Part shown: positions 26,762 through 36,839 of the stretch, piece after piece | Numbering within the stretch: position 1 is the first letter of the stretch | Layout of the letters: each line of letters opens with the position of its first letter | Assembly: GCF_019669985.1 (NCBI RefSeq) | Contig: NZ_AP019782.1 | Span: 1,978,001 to 2,042,000 of the forward strand | DNA from: Methylogaea oryzae | GTDB taxonomy: Bacteria; Pseudomonadota; Gammaproteobacteria; Methylococcales; Methylococcaceae | Direction: 5' to 3' | DNA: 64,000 nt | Position numbers and translations under genes: made by a program | The notes under the pieces: model-generated | The model's input: the letters and a program-made list of their open reading frames with translations, nothing else | Databases searched by the model: none | What the model was told of the DNA's origin: nothing

Positions 26762-26991
26762 TTCGTTACCTCCTTCGTCTGTCGATAAAGCGGGGCCGGC
26801 GCGATCGCTTTGGCCGGATATCCGATATGACGAAACAGGCGCGTGATTGAGGAGGTGGAATTCGCCTTTAACTTTCCGCCGCCGGCCCGTGCGCGAGGCA
26901 AGGCGGCGTCGCCGCGTCCGTCGACACGGGAGACGCGTTGGGAAATTGAACGGGGAAAATGCGCCGCGGGGCCGTCAGCCGGCGCGGGCGG

Positions 26992-27939
26992 TCAACGATG
27001 CAGCAGGACGAAGTAGCCGCTGAGCCGCGTGGAACGCAATTGCAGGGCGCTTTCGATGGCGGCCAGGGAGCCCAGGGCGTCGTCGGCGCGAAACACGCCG
27101 TTGACCAGACGGCCCGCGATGGAAGGGTCGGATATCCAGATGCGGCCCGCGTGGTGCCGGTTGAGTTCGGCCACCACCTCGCCCAAAGGCCGTTCGTGGA
27201 ACACCAGCGCTCCGCGCCGCCACGCCGTGATGGCGTCGGTGTCGGCGGTCAACGCCGGTCCCGCGCCGTGATCGTCGAACGACAGCGACTGCCCTTCGGC
27301 AACGGCGACCGGCGCTTGGCCCGCCGCATCCACGGCGACGGAATGCTCGGTAACCGCCACTTGCGTCGATGCGTCGCCGATGCGGACGTCGAAGGCCGTG
27401 CCCAGCGCCGTCACCGTGCCGTGGGCCGTGCCGACCCGGAACGGCCGCGCCGGGTCCGGAGCTACTTGGAAATACCCCTCTCCCTGCAGCAGGCGCAGGC
27501 GGCGCTCGCTGCGCCCCAAGTCCACGTCCAGGGCCGATGCGCCGCTCAGCGTCACGACGGAGCCGTCGTCCAAGCGCACCGTTTGCGTTTGCCCGGCGAC
27601 GGTGCGGTAATCGGCCAACAACCAGGCCGGCGCCGGCGACACGGCCCACAACGCGGCGGCCGCCGCCAGCCATCGGGCGGCGCGGCCGGCGCGGCGGACG
27701 GCATCCCCCGCAGGGCGCGCCGGAGGTGGCGCCGAAGCCGGCCGGACCGGCTTGCGCAGCCCTTCCAGCTCGCCCCATAGGGCGCACACCTCGGCGAAAG
27801 CGGCGCGGTGGGCGGGCGAGCGTTCCATCCAGGCGCGAAAAGCGGCCTGATCGCCGTCGTCGGCGCCGCCGTCGAGGGTGACCCACCAGGCGGCGGCTTC
27901 CTCGAACAACGCCTGTCGCTCGGTTTCGGCATCTTGCAT
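26992..27939 (-). CDS. FecR-family anti-sigma factor / sigma regulator 1
   Basis: A 315-residue inner-membrane regulator. The N-terminal cytosolic region has the family Trp motif (AAAWWVTLDGG, AFRAWMERSPAHRAAF). A hydrophobic segment near residues 90-110 is followed by the periplasmic FecR domain (TVRLDDGSVVTLSGAS, LLQGEGYFQV, VTALGTAFDVR) and a C-terminal segment (WRRGALVFHERPLGEVVAELNRH) that contacts the receptor STN domain. The ATG at 27939 fits the domain start, though its ribosome site is weak; an upstream non-ATG extension is less likely. It lies 230 nt upstream of receptor 1, its probable partner. Confidence 0.9.
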   Translation of the reverse strand: MQDAETERQALFEEAAAWWVTLDGGADDGDQAAFRAWMERSPAHRAAFAEVCALWGELEGLRKPVRPASAPPPARPAGDAVRRAGRAARWLAAAAALWAVSPAPAWLLADYRTVAGQTQTVRLDDGSVVTLSGASALDVDLGRSERRLRLLQGEGYFQVAPDPARPFRVGTAHGTVTALGTAFDVRIGDASTQVAVTEHSVAVDAAGQAPVAVAEGQSLSFDDHGAGPALTADTDAITAWRRGALVFHERPLGEVVAELNRHHAGRIWISDPSIAGRLVNGVFRADDALGSLAAIESALQLRSTRLSGYFVLLHR

Positions 27940-28127
27940 CGATGGACACCCGGATCTAGAGATTTGCAACACGGCCCGCCGGCCGCCCACGGGCGCGCCG
28001 CCCGACAGTCCGACCGAGCGCCCCTCGCATTAACGCCGAAGCCAGGCGAAACAGGAGCGGCCGGCCGTTTCGAAACGGCAAAACCGCCGTTTATACGACG
28101 GTTTCGACCGCTCGGCGGGCGGAACGG

Positions 28128-29579
28128 CTAGCGCGACGCTCCGAAGAAAACGCCGGTGTTTTCCATATCCGGCGGAGCGATGGGGGTCGAGTATAAAAAC
28201 GGCCCCTTGGGAACGGACGGGTCGTCCGCACGCATGGCGGAAAGGCGCCGCTTTTGCGGCTCGGTCAGCGTTTGGCCGACCTCGGCGAAGGCTTTCGCGT
28301 ACAAATACGACAAATCGCCGTCCAAGGCGCCGTAACGCCTCGACAATGCCAGTACCTTGGCCTGATCGGCGACCCCGCCCTGAAGGAAACGCCGCAGCTC
28401 CGCCGCGATGTCACGCCTTACCTGGACGATCTCCGCCAAATCCCGCCGCTGCAGTTCGACTAAGCCGGTGATAGCCCGGCGCTGGGAGTCGAACAGCGCG
28501 GTCAGGAAACTCTCGCCGCTGTCGCCGGTGAGCGAGGTGCTGATGGCGTAGTCGCGTTTCCCCATGGCCGGCGCGGTCTTCATGCCGAAGCCTCCAAAAT
28601 ACATGCCGTGCCGTTCGGGACAGAAATAGGTGTCGGCTTCCAGCGAACCGGCATACCAGGAAAACATCTCGCTGGCGTAAGTCATCACCGCCACGTCCGC
28701 TTCGTGGCTCATGCCGCGCCGCTCGAGCGGCTCCGGCACGTCCGGCCAGGTGGAGGAATCGCCGAACTTTAGCCGCGAAAGCGCGGCTTTTTGCCCGTCG
28801 TCCAAGCGACGGAGGATATCGGCCATCACCTGCGCCCGCCGATAGGCCAGCCGGCCGTCGATGGCGTAAAGCTCCATCGAATGGTCGACGACCGCCTGGC
28901 GGTCCAGCCCATCGCTCCCCGCCGGGATACGGCCTTCGAGGTTCAGCCTGAACGCCTTGATCAGCGGCAGGCGCATCATGGCGAAGCGTTGGATATCCGC
29001 CTGCTGTTCGTCGGCCAGGGCCAGCAATTGCGCCTTCTGGCCGTTGTTGAGAATGGACAGCACGTTGTTGGCGATCCGGGTCAGGAACGAGGTGTTATGC
29101 CCTCCTCCCCGCGCATCGATGTCGCGCATGTACTGGAATCCGAAGTAGTCGGACACTTTGCCGGGCGGCAGGAAGGTGTCGTAGCCGAAGTCGCCGGTAA
29201 GGAAAGCCAAGCCATCGAACGCGATGGTATTCAATTGGGCGTGGTCGGAGGTCGCTTGTTCCAGGGAATAAGCCTTCCCGCCCCCTTGCCCGTTCTGCGC
29301 GGGTCGCGGCCTCGGCTCGCCGGCCCTTCCTTCCGCGCTATCGGGCCCACGACGCGGCGATGCGTTGCGCGGCTGATTGGGGCGGGCCGCCAGCCCGTTG
29401 GGCGTGGGGACGCAGGTCGCGGCGACCTGACCTTGGGGCGTCGCGTGCTGGACCACCGCCCCCGGACTTTTGCCGCGGCAATCCTCGTAAACTTGGCTTG
29501 GAGGCTCGCCCGGCGGAGCGGCTAGCGCCGCGAGGGTATAGCCCATTCCGAAAGCAAGCGTTGCCAGCCGTGTGTTCAT
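28128..29579 (-). CDS. Secreted protein of unknown function between sigma and anti-sigma genes
   Basis: A 483-residue protein with a signal peptide (RLATLAFGMGYTLAALAAPP) and a Pro/Arg/Gly-rich linker to about residue 105. A conserved-looking core then begins with LNTIAFDGLAFLTGDFGYDTF, GFQYMRDIDA and GHNTSFLTRIANNVL. Several helical Gln/Arg-rich segments follow (LNNGQKAQLLAL, LDDGQKAALSRL, LTEPQKRRLSAM) that recall the LTxxQ repeats of periplasmic Spy/CpxP proteins. I do not recognise a named family. The ATG at 29579 is preceded by AGAGG; an upstream TTG is rejected. It lies between the ECF sigma gene (137 nt upstream) and fecR (188 nt downstream), an unusual insertion in a Fec cassette that hints at a periplasmic accessory or metal-handling role. 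Confidence 0.75.
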   Translation of the reverse strand: MNTRLATLAFGMGYTLAALAAPPGEPPSQVYEDCRGKSPGAVVQHATPQGQVAATCVPTPNGLAARPNQPRNASPRRGPDSAEGRAGEPRPRPAQNGQGGGKAYSLEQATSDHAQLNTIAFDGLAFLTGDFGYDTFLPPGKVSDYFGFQYMRDIDARGGGHNTSFLTRIANNVLSILNNGQKAQLLALADEQQADIQRFAMMRLPLIKAFRLNLEGRIPAGSDGLDRQAVVDHSMELYAIDGRLAYRRAQVMADILRRLDDGQKAALSRLKFGDSSTWPDVPEPLERRGMSHEADVAVMTYASEMFSWYAGSLEADTYFCPERHGMYFGGFGMKTAPAMGKRDYAISTSLTGDSGESFLTALFDSQRRAITGLVELQRRDLAEIVQVRRDIAAELRRFLQGGVADQAKVLALSRRYGALDGDLSYLYAKAFAEVGQTLTEPQKRRLSAMRADDPSVPKGPFLYSTPIAPPDMENTGVFFGASR

Positions 29580-29716
29580 GGCGCCTCTGGGAAAGTCAGG
29601 GATGGATTCGTTATTTTGGATAGGAACGGCCAAAAAACAAATCCGCTCGCCTTTTTTCGCGTCCCGCCCTTAAACGCGCCCGTTTTTTGCGCGTTTTCGC
29701 CGTTCGGCGGCGCGGG

Positions 29717-30229
29717 TTACATATCGCCCAGGCCTTTGCGCAGCACGATCAAAGCGTGGCGCAAGTGCTTTTCCACCATGTTGCGGGATATGCCCAAACG
29801 GTCCGCGATTTCCTGTTGGCCGATATCCTCGAATTTACGCAACAGGAACACCCGCTGGCATTGCGGCGGCAGCTGCTGGATCGCCGCCAACAGCAAATCC
29901 AACCGCTCGCGGCTTTCGACGATTTGTTCGGGGGTGACGCCGAAAGCCGCCGTATCGTCGTCCGCCGGTTCGGGATCGATGTAGCGGCTCTCCACCTTGC
30001 GGCGGCGCTCGTAATCCGTCGCCAAATTGCCCGCGATGCGGTAGAGCAAGGCGCGGGGATTAACCGCCTCGCGCCACAAACCGCTGGCGGCCAGGCGGTG
30101 GAAGCTTTCCTGCAACACGTCCGCGGCCGTCTCCCGGCAGCCCAAACGGCGCATCAACACCCGCCGCACCTCGTTTCCATGTTCGTCCATCAACTGAGCC
30201 AGCGTCAGCGTCGATACCTGCGTCATCAT
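29717..30229 (-). CDS. FecI-type ECF RNA polymerase sigma factor 1
   Basis: A 170-residue ECF sigma factor. Region 2 is about residues 10-80 (HGNEVRRVLMRRLGC, ADVLQESFHRL, ALLYRIAGNLATDY) and region 4 about 110-165 (LPPQCQRVFLLRKFEDIGQQEIADRLGIS, a helix-turn-helix, then KHLRHALIVL). These match the iron-starvation FecI group. Two consecutive ATGs occur; the second (30226) is 5 nt after AAGGA and may be the true start. With fecR and receptor 1 on the same strand it forms a cell-surface signalling set likely to control the receptor and perhaps the NRPS operon. Confidence 0.92.
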   Translation of the reverse strand: MMTQVSTLTLAQLMDEHGNEVRRVLMRRLGCRETAADVLQESFHRLAASGLWREAVNPRALLYRIAGNLATDYERRRKVESRYIDPEPADDDTAAFGVTPEQIVESRERLDLLLAAIQQLPPQCQRVFLLRKFEDIGQQEIADRLGISRNMVEKHLRHALIVLRKGLGDM

Positions 30230-30236
30230 CGTCCTT

Positions 30237-31275
30237 CATGTCCTGCGAAGAAAAAGCGGAGGCCGCCCATGACCGGGACGACGGCTCCGCGCACTTCACA
30301 GCAGATGCCGTGCCAACGTTCACGATCCTTGATCGACGCCGGCCGCCGTCGACGCGGCCCCGGCGAAGTGTGTGATATGCCGCAGCCGGTGCGGCGAATG
30401 GCGTATTCCGGGAATTCGGAATTCTCGTTGCGCCCAATGGTTTACCCCCTAAAGGTTCAATGCGCCCGCGCCGGAGGGCCAAGCCAACGCGAAACCTACT
30501 CCGGCATTCGAATTGCGTTACCCCCTCCGGCCATCCTGGTAGCTAGCAATGCGTCGAGGCAACTGTTGATGGATCTAAAACTCTGATGCTGGCGACGACA
30601 CTTGGAACTTGAGCGGCGCATCACTAAAGCAAACATCTGTTTTGTGACCGCATTCACGGTTTTTATTATGGCATGGTGAACGTGGAAAGCCCCATAAGCA
30701 CTATACTTCTTAAGGTTTCTTAAGGGGTGCCAAAGGGATGGCCTACAGTGGGGCATGTCCGCTGGCGGAACGAGTCAGATACCTAAGAAACGCCATTTAA
30801 ACGCTAGAGACTCTCACTGCGAGCGTGGCTCTACGCTTGCGTCCATTTACCGGTTAGTCTGCGCTTTGCGTTGCGGCTTAGCAGCAAAAAAGACATAAGA
30901 CATTCCACGAATGTCAAACCATTTTCGACGACCACATAAGAATGTTTCGTAAAATAGGTCTTGACCTATACCGCATGGGAATGGCCGAGTTCTTAAACGC
31001 GACAACACGTTCTAGTACCCAGGGATACTGAAAACCGTTTCCGGCTTTACCAAAAACGGCGCCTCCTACGCATGCCGCTACTCCACTTATCCGCTAGGGT
31101 TAGCGAACCCAGCGAAAACGCTTGACGGCGAAATATCTCGTTACAAAGTTCGATATCGCTTGACCACGTAACGAAAACTCGAAGCACCTCGCTAGAAAAA
31201 GCCATCCAACGCCCGTAGGGGCATTCAAATCTTTATTGTGAAGCCAATACCATCGAGACAGATACCGGGAGCATC
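30237..31275 (+). other. Long stretch without a recognisable gene
   Basis: About 1.04 kb between divergent genes. The part up to about 30540 is GC-rich like the left flank and must hold the promoter of the sigma gene; it contains a GAATTC-g-GAATTC repeat near 30410. From about 30600 the sequence becomes distinctly AT-richer and contains only short frames without credible ribosome sites. Small inverted repeats are visible (for example GGGTT/AACCC near 31097). No tRNA, insertion sequence or coding gene could be supported. It may be the degenerate edge of an acquired segment that continues into the kinase gene. Confidence 0.5.
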
Positions 31276-34095
31276 TTGGCTGTGAAAGGCAAACTGGTGC
31301 TAATTATTTCCGTAACAGCGGCTTATGTTTTGCTGGGTCGTCTAGGACTGTTTCTAGCGATACACCCTGGCTATGTGTCCGCTATTTGGCCGCCGGCCGG
31401 CTTGGCTTTGGGAGCGGTTTTAATATGGGGCCGATGGGCTATTCCAGGGGTTTTTTTAGGGTCGTTTATAAATAACGCCCTACTCGGTGGCAATACGCCA
31501 CTATCTCCAAACGATTTGTTGATGCCGACGGTCATCGCCGTCGGGGCCACATTACAGGTCGCAATCGTAGCCCATGCCATCCGCCGCTGGGTTGGCTACC
31601 CCATGCCATTGCACAACGACAGGGACGTCATTGTCTTTATGGCCATTGCCGGCCCACTAGGGTGTAGCATTAATGCCACCTGGAGCCTCACCCTCATATC
31701 TTGGTATACCGGCGTATTCTCCTCCAATTTCGCACTTAATTGGGTAACATGGTGGACCGGCGACACCATCGGCTGTTTGGTATTTACTCCTTTGCTCCTG
31801 ACCATTTTCGGCCAACCGCGCTCTGCCTGGGAAATGCGCCGAAAAGCCGTCGCTATTCCTTTGATGGCCAGCCTAGCGGCGGCGATCGCGTTATTCGTAT
31901 ACGCGGGAACCGCGGAGCGAGCGCGCATGGAATCGGATTTCGAGAAAACGGTGGAAATGGCGTTCAACGCGGTGGAGTCGAGCATGCTGCGTTTCAACAC
32001 GATAGTGTGGTCCACGCGCGGTTTTTTCAGTGGTTCGTCATATGTCTACCGTAATGAATTCAAAAGTTATGCAGACAATTTATTGACTAGGGAACCGGGA
32101 TTACGCGCATTGTCATGGAACCCGCTTGTAAAATTCAGCGAGCGACGCGCATTCGAAGCTAAACAGCGGGCCGGAGGGATAACGGATTTTGCTATTCGCG
32201 AAAAGGACGCGCAAGGCAAATCAACGACGGCCTCGTCGCGCGGCGAATATGTCGTTGTGACCTATATTGAACCATTCGAAACCAATCAGCGGGCCTTGGG
32301 TTACGATGTCGGCTCCGATCCGCTACGTCGAAAGGCGCTAGAGCGAGCCCGGGACACCGGCGAGCTGTCCGCTACGGCGCCCATCGTCCTAGTTCAGGAA
32401 CCCGCGATTTCCGATCAGGGTGGTCTGGAGCGTCAGTATCAATCCGGTTTACTCCTATTCGTTCCGGTATACAGGAACGGAATTTCATTTGATAACGAAA
32501 CTCTGCGACGCGACAACTTATCAGGATACGTTGTCGGCGTGTTGCGCGTTGGTGACATGCTGGATTCGGTTTTGCCGCCAACGTCGCGGCAGAGAAGAAT
32601 CCTGCCGCTGCGTATCACCGACCTGGACACAGTGGATAACGGGTTGCTGCATGCCGACAGGGACTTCAACGATTTGTCGGCGTTACATTTGCAAAAGCAG
32701 CTATCCATCGGCGGCCGGCGTTGGCTGTTGGAGGCATCCGGCAATCCGGACGATTTTAAAGGCTACTGGTCTGCCTGGTATGTTTTAGGGGGAGGATTCA
32801 TATTTACCGGACTACTAGCTGGCGTTTTATTGCTTTTAACGGGACGTACGCTATTGGTCGATTCCATTGTGCAAGAGCGGACACGCAGCTTAGCGGAAAA
32901 GAATCAGCGCTTAATACAAGCCGAGGAGGAGATGCGAGTTTCCAAGGAAATCGCCGAGCGCGCGAACCGCTTAAAAAGCCAGTTTCTTGCTAACATGAGT
33001 CACGAAATTCGCACTCCGCTCAATGCGATACTCGGATTTAGCGATCTTGGGCGACACGTTCCGGATACGTTGCATGAGGTATCCGAGTATTTCGACGAGG
33101 TTCACCAGGCTGGCGACAGCCTATTAAGAATCATTAACGACATTTTAGACTTTTCCAAAGTGGAGGCTGGCGAACTTTGCTTGGAAAGCATGCCATTTTT
33201 TCTCCAGGATGTTGTGTTCGGCGCCTCCAGCTTAGTGCGATACGGCGTCCAAAAGAAGGGGTTGACGTTCTTTTGCGAGCTAGATGAAGGTGTTGATGGC
33301 GAATATTTTGGCGATCCTCACCGAATACGGCAGGTTCTGGTTAATCTACTTGGTAACGCGGTCAAATTTACCGAGCGGGGACACGTGCGGCTAAAGGTGG
33401 GACGGGTAAAACTTGACGGCGATCAAGCGGAATTGGTTTTTATAGTAGAGGATAGCGGCATCGGCATCGCTCCGGAAGTCAAAGACCAACTGTTCCAACC
33501 GTTCGTTCAAGCGGATGCGTCCACTACGCGTAAATACGGCGGAACGGGATTGGGATTGGCAATTTGCCGGCAACTGGTGGCGTTGATGGGCGGCAGAGTC
33601 AGCGTGGAGAGCTCCCCCGGGTTGGGCAGCCGTTTCATATGCAACATCGTTGTTGGCGTTGCCAATGAAAACACCTTGAACAAACCGCAAACGTATGAAA
33701 AATCCGTTGAGACCAACGTTATTTCTTCGGCCTCGCATCGCGTGTTATTGGTAGAGGACAAGTTGGTCAATCAGGAGTTGGCTTGCAGAATGCTGGCCCG
33801 GTTGGGCGTGTCGGTCGACGTGGCTTCAAATGGAAGCGCGGCATTGGAAGCGCTAACCGAAAAACATTACGACTTGGTATTGATGGATATCAAAATGCCG
33901 GTTATGGATGGCTTGGAAACCACTCGCCGTATTCGTGGCGAAGGGCAATGGCAAACCCTGCCGATTATTGCGATTACCGCCAATGCTTTATTGGATGAAG
34001 TTCAGCTCTGTTTGCAAGCCGGCATGAATGATCACGTGGCCAAACCGATTCGGATAAACGACTTAAAGGCGCTTTTAGAGAAATGGTTGAAATAA
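31276..34095 (+). CDS. MASE1-CHASE hybrid sensor histidine kinase
   Basis: A 939-residue inner-membrane hybrid kinase. Domains: MASE1 multi-helix sensor (about 8-210; [27 protein letters not shown]); CHASE extracellular sensor (about 225-440; [22 protein letters not shown]); a further helix at about 503-525; coiled coil; HisKA with His576 in [11 protein letters not shown]; HATPase ([20 protein letters not shown]); receiver with phosphoacceptor Asp871 (LVLMDIKMP). The start is ambiguous: TTG at 31276 is 4 nt after GGGAG and GTG at 31282 is 10 nt after it. Base and codon use (many TTA, TTG, ATA and AAA codons) is unlike the high-GC neighbours, which suggests transfer. No response-regulator gene is adjacent. 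It converges on the PepSY gene. Confidence 0.9.
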   Translation: MAVKGKLVLIISVTAAYVLLGRLGLFLAIHPGYVSAIWPPAGLALGAVLIWGRWAIPGVFLGSFINNALLGGNTPLSPNDLLMPTVIAVGATLQVAIVAHAIRRWVGYPMPLHNDRDVIVFMAIAGPLGCSINATWSLTLISWYTGVFSSNFALNWVTWWTGDTIGCLVFTPLLLTIFGQPRSAWEMRRKAVAIPLMASLAAAIALFVYAGTAERARMESDFEKTVEMAFNAVESSMLRFNTIVWSTRGFFSGSSYVYRNEFKSYADNLLTREPGLRALSWNPLVKFSERRAFEAKQRAGGITDFAIREKDAQGKSTTASSRGEYVVVTYIEPFETNQRALGYDVGSDPLRRKALERARDTGELSATAPIVLVQEPAISDQGGLERQYQSGLLLFVPVYRNGISFDNETLRRDNLSGYVVGVLRVGDMLDSVLPPTSRQRRILPLRITDLDTVDNGLLHADRDFNDLSALHLQKQLSIGGRRWLLEASGNPDDFKGYWSAWYVLGGGFIFTGLLAGVLLLLTGRTLLVDSIVQERTRSLAEKNQRLIQAEEEMRVSKEIAERANRLKSQFLANMSHEIRTPLNAILGFSDLGRHVPDTLHEVSEYFDEVHQAGDSLLRIINDILDFSKVEAGELCLESMPFFLQDVVFGASSLVRYGVQKKGLTFFCELDEGVDGEYFGDPHRIRQVLVNLLGNAVKFTERGHVRLKVGRVKLDGDQAELVFIVEDSGIGIAPEVKDQLFQPFVQADASTTRKYGGTGLGLAICRQLVALMGGRVSVESSPGLGSRFICNIVVGVANENTLNKPQTYEKSVETNVISSASHRVLLVEDKLVNQELACRMLARLGVSVDVASNGSAALEALTEKHYDLVLMDIKMPVMDGLETTRRIRGEGQWQTLPIIAITANALLDEVQLCLQAGMNDHVAKPIRINDLKALLEKWLK

Positions 34096-34157
34096 GCGCG
34101 GCGTTGCCGTTAAGCGACTCGGCGATCGCGCCTTCGATCATAAAATCATTTGACCGG

Positions 34158-35519
34158 CTAAAGTTCGCGCATAAACGACCACCTCCCCCGCAGCCAACGC
34201 CATAGGCGACCATATCGTTGCGACGCCAATAGGCGCCGCCGCCACTTCGACCATTGCGTCGGGCTCGGCCGCACGGACCAGGCCCGCCGACCGGCTTGCA
34301 GCGCCAAGGGCACGGCGACGCCGATAACTTTCCGTGCGACGCCGTAGGCGCGGCCGCCCTGGCGGCGACCGTACGAAAGCCAGGCGGCGACATCCACCGG
34401 CCGGTCCCGCACGACGCCGCGCCGGTGCAGCCAACAGAGCAAGCCGCTGGCGAACAGCAGCGCGGGCGTCAAGCCGGTCAGGAACCAGATAAACCGTCCC
34501 GTCGCGCCGAAAGCCTCGCCGGTGTGCAGCGGCCACATCCAGGTGGTGAAGGCTTGTCCCGCCGTAAATTGGGCTGGATTGCGCACCGCCTTGATTTGGC
34601 CGCTCCAGCGGTCCACCCACACCACGGTGAAAGGGTGCGCCTGGTTCAGCTCGCCGGCCTGGCGGAAGTTGACGCGGTAAACGCCGGCGTCGCCTTCGGG
34701 CGTGGTGATGCGCCGCAGTTCGGCGCGGCGAAACAGGCTGCGGGCGATAAAATCCGCCGCCGCCAGCCCGACGGGATTGTTGTTGGGAACGGCCGTGCTG
34801 CGCAGGTCGGGGCTGCCGTTGCCGTGATGGCCCATGCCGGACGCCCCGGCCAAACTTTCCAGCACCGCGGGATAACTCAGGTGAACGCCGGTCAAGGCCA
34901 ACAACAGCAAGACCGTCGCGCTGGCCAAACCGACCAGGCGGTGCAGGTCGAACGCCAGCCGCACGACGCCGGCATTGCGGCGGATGGCGAACGCCGATTT
35001 GAGCCGCGCCAAGCCCGGCCACCACAGGTATAGCCCCGACGCCACGGAAATCGTCAGCAACAGCCCCAACGCGCCGACGAAATTCCAGCCGTTGCGGTCC
35101 AGCCGCAACTGGGTGTGCAGGTCGAGCAGCCAAGTGGTCGCCGTATGCCCCCAGTAGCGGCTGGCGACCACTTCGGCGGTGTAGGGATTCACAGACACCA
35201 TGAGCGGCGCGTAATACTCGCCGAGCGTTTCATAAGGCGCTTCGTACCAGGCGGTCATCATGCCGCGGGGCGACCGGGGCATTTCCAAGGTCCAGGCGCC
35301 GTTGTAACGCGGATGGGCGCGCCGCACGGACTCCATGATCCGGTCCAGGGACGCGTAGTCGCGCCCGGGCCGCTCCACCACCAGCTGCGGATTGAGCAGC
35401 TCGTCCAGCGCCTCGCGGTAAACGCTGAGACTGCCGGTAAGGCCTAGCAGGGCGAAGAACAAGCCGGCGCTAAGCGCCAGGTAGCGGTGGCAGCGAATCC
35501 AATTATTGCGGGTGAACAT
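34158..35519 (-). CDS. PepSY-associated transmembrane protein 2
   Basis: A 453-residue inner-membrane protein with the same layout as the PepSY gene of the NRPS operon: first helix YLALSAGLFFALLGLTGS, a periplasmic region, central helices (GLYLWWPGL, then FDLHRLVGLASATVLLLLAL), a second periplasmic region, WPLHTGEAFGATGRF, then a last helix and a basic C-terminal tail. A loop with MGHHGNGS could bind metal. Such proteins are often linked to siderophore-iron reduction at the inner membrane. The ATG at 35519 begins directly before the family start (FTRNNWIRCHRYLALS); a GTG 48 nt upstream lacks a ribosome site. It is read leftward, 110 nt after the histidine kinase gene. Confidence 0.85.
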   Translation of the reverse strand: MFTRNNWIRCHRYLALSAGLFFALLGLTGSLSVYREALDELLNPQLVVERPGRDYASLDRIMESVRRAHPRYNGAWTLEMPRSPRGMMTAWYEAPYETLGEYYAPLMVSVNPYTAEVVASRYWGHTATTWLLDLHTQLRLDRNGWNFVGALGLLLTISVASGLYLWWPGLARLKSAFAIRRNAGVVRLAFDLHRLVGLASATVLLLLALTGVHLSYPAVLESLAGASGMGHHGNGSPDLRSTAVPNNNPVGLAAADFIARSLFRRAELRRITTPEGDAGVYRVNFRQAGELNQAHPFTVVWVDRWSGQIKAVRNPAQFTAGQAFTTWMWPLHTGEAFGATGRFIWFLTGLTPALLFASGLLCWLHRRGVVRDRPVDVAAWLSYGRRQGGRAYGVARKVIGVAVPLALQAGRRAWSVRPSPTQWSKWRRRLLASQRYGRLWRWLRGRWSFMREL

Positions 35520-35628
35520 AAGGACGGAGAAAACACCAAGCGAATAGCCCGTGGGCCAAGGCGGCACACTATACCAAGGCTTGCGGCATGGTCCGGGCGG
35601 TTGACGCGGGAAAATCGCGCCGCGCCGG

Positions 35629-36450
35629 TCAACCGGCCAGCCGAACCCCTTGCGGCAAGGATGGCCGGGCCGGCAAAGTCACCGTAAACGCGACGCCCCG
35701 GCCGCCGATGCCGTCGTCGATACGAATCGTGCCGCCGTGCTGCCTGGTCAACAAGTAAGCGTTGTACAGCCCCAAACCGGAGCTTTGGTAGGCGCGCTCC
35801 GCTTTGACGCCCAGCCGTTCGAAGCGATCGAAAACCTTGCCGCGCTCCTCTACCGGTATGCCCGGCCCGTCGTCGGCCACGGCGATCAGCACCGCCGCAT
35901 CGTCCACTCGCGCCGACAGCCGCACGCATCCCCCCTCCCCCGCATACTTCAAAGCGTTGGACAGGATATTGTTCAACACGTGGTACTGGATACGGCACAT
36001 ATCCCAGTACACCGCGGGCAGCGGATCGTCCAGCTCGACCGTCAAGGCGATGCCCCGGCCCTGGGCTTTCGACCGGTAAATACCGCCGATCGACTGCAAC
36101 ACCTCGCCAAGATCGGCGATTTCCACCAGTTCCAGGTCTTCTTTGCCCGACTCGAGGCGAGCGGCGCACAGCAACCCTTCGACCAACCGCACCATGCCGT
36201 TGCCCATACTCAGGATGGTGTTCACATCGTGCAGTATTTCCGCTTTGTCCATCTCAGCGGACGGATCCGACAAACCGGCTCGCAAGGATTCGCCCACCCC
36301 CAAAATCACGTTGAGGGGCGACTTCAAGTCGTGGGCGACCATGGTCAATAAACGGTCTTGGCATTGACAGACGCGGCGCAGTTCCTCCAAGCCGTGAATC
36401 CCCGCCCCGGGCTCGGCGAAAACGGATACGGTATCCTGCTGTTGGTACAT
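35629..36450 (-). CDS. Soluble sensor histidine kinase
   Basis: A 273-residue kinase without membrane segments. HisKA lies near residues 30-100 with His40 in VAHDLKSPLN, followed by HATPase_c with the N-box (NNILSNALKYA), DDGPGIP and SSGLGLYNAY. The short N-terminus (residues 1-25) has no recognised sensor domain, so input must come from a partner or from within the kinase core. The ribosome site GAGGAGG stands 4-5 nt before the ATG. No response regulator is adjacent. The closest same-strand neighbours are PepSY 2 downstream and a 56-residue protein gene upstream. Confidence 0.87.
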   Translation of the reverse strand: MYQQQDTVSVFAEPGAGIHGLEELRRVCQCQDRLLTMVAHDLKSPLNVILGVGESLRAGLSDPSAEMDKAEILHDVNTILSMGNGMVRLVEGLLCAARLESGKEDLELVEIADLGEVLQSIGGIYRSKAQGRGIALTVELDDPLPAVYWDMCRIQYHVLNNILSNALKYAGEGGCVRLSARVDDAAVLIAVADDGPGIPVEERGKVFDRFERLGVKAERAYQSSGLGLYNAYLLTRQHGGTIRIDDGIGGRGVAFTVTLPARPSLPQGVRLAG

Positions 36451-36485
36451 ACCCCCTCCTCTAAGATAACCGGCGCTCGGCCTAT

Positions 36486-36656
36486 TCAGCAGAGCCCCGA
36501 CTCGATGGCGCGGGCGGCCGCCAAGGCCGCGTCCAGTGAATCGTAAGGCGCGCTGATGGCACGGCGGCGACCGAAATTATCCTTGGCCATCACATACCAG
36601 CGATGGGACAAGCCGGACAGTTCCACCCAAAGCGATTCGATCGAGGTTAAATTCAT
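36486..36656 (-). CDS. Small protein of unknown function (56 residues)
   Basis: A short frame with a strong ribosome site, AAGGAG 8 nt before the ATG at 36656. The 56-residue product begins MNLTSIESLWVELSG, has SHRWYVMAKDNFGRRRAIS in the middle, and ends in a helix rich in Ala (DSLDAALAAARA) and a terminal Cys. The pattern of a short beta-rich start, a basic turn and a helix could be a small single-domain fold that reads the intracellular state for the adjacent kinase, but this is speculation. The start lies 35 nt upstream of the kinase ribosome region, so the two are probably co-transcribed. I do not recognise a family. Confidence 0.7.
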   Translation of the reverse strand: MNLTSIESLWVELSGLSHRWYVMAKDNFGRRRAISAPYDSLDAALAAARAIESGLC

Positions 36657-36839
36657 TGATTAAACTCCTTTTAAAGCGTCGAACGGCAAGAACCCGCCTT
36701 ATGCGCCCGGCGGGTTTCCTCGTTGCGCCAGGAACAAGGCTAGCCAGCGAAACCCCGCAAGGAAATGCGGCAAATTGTCGCAATCGCCCGGTTTTAATCC
36801 AAACGGGCCAAATGCCGCACCCCATGCGGCATTTGCCGC

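Noticed and set aside
30237-31275. Degraded insertion sequence or transposase
   Set aside because: No terminal repeats, target duplications or transposase-like peptides could be found; only composition is unusual.
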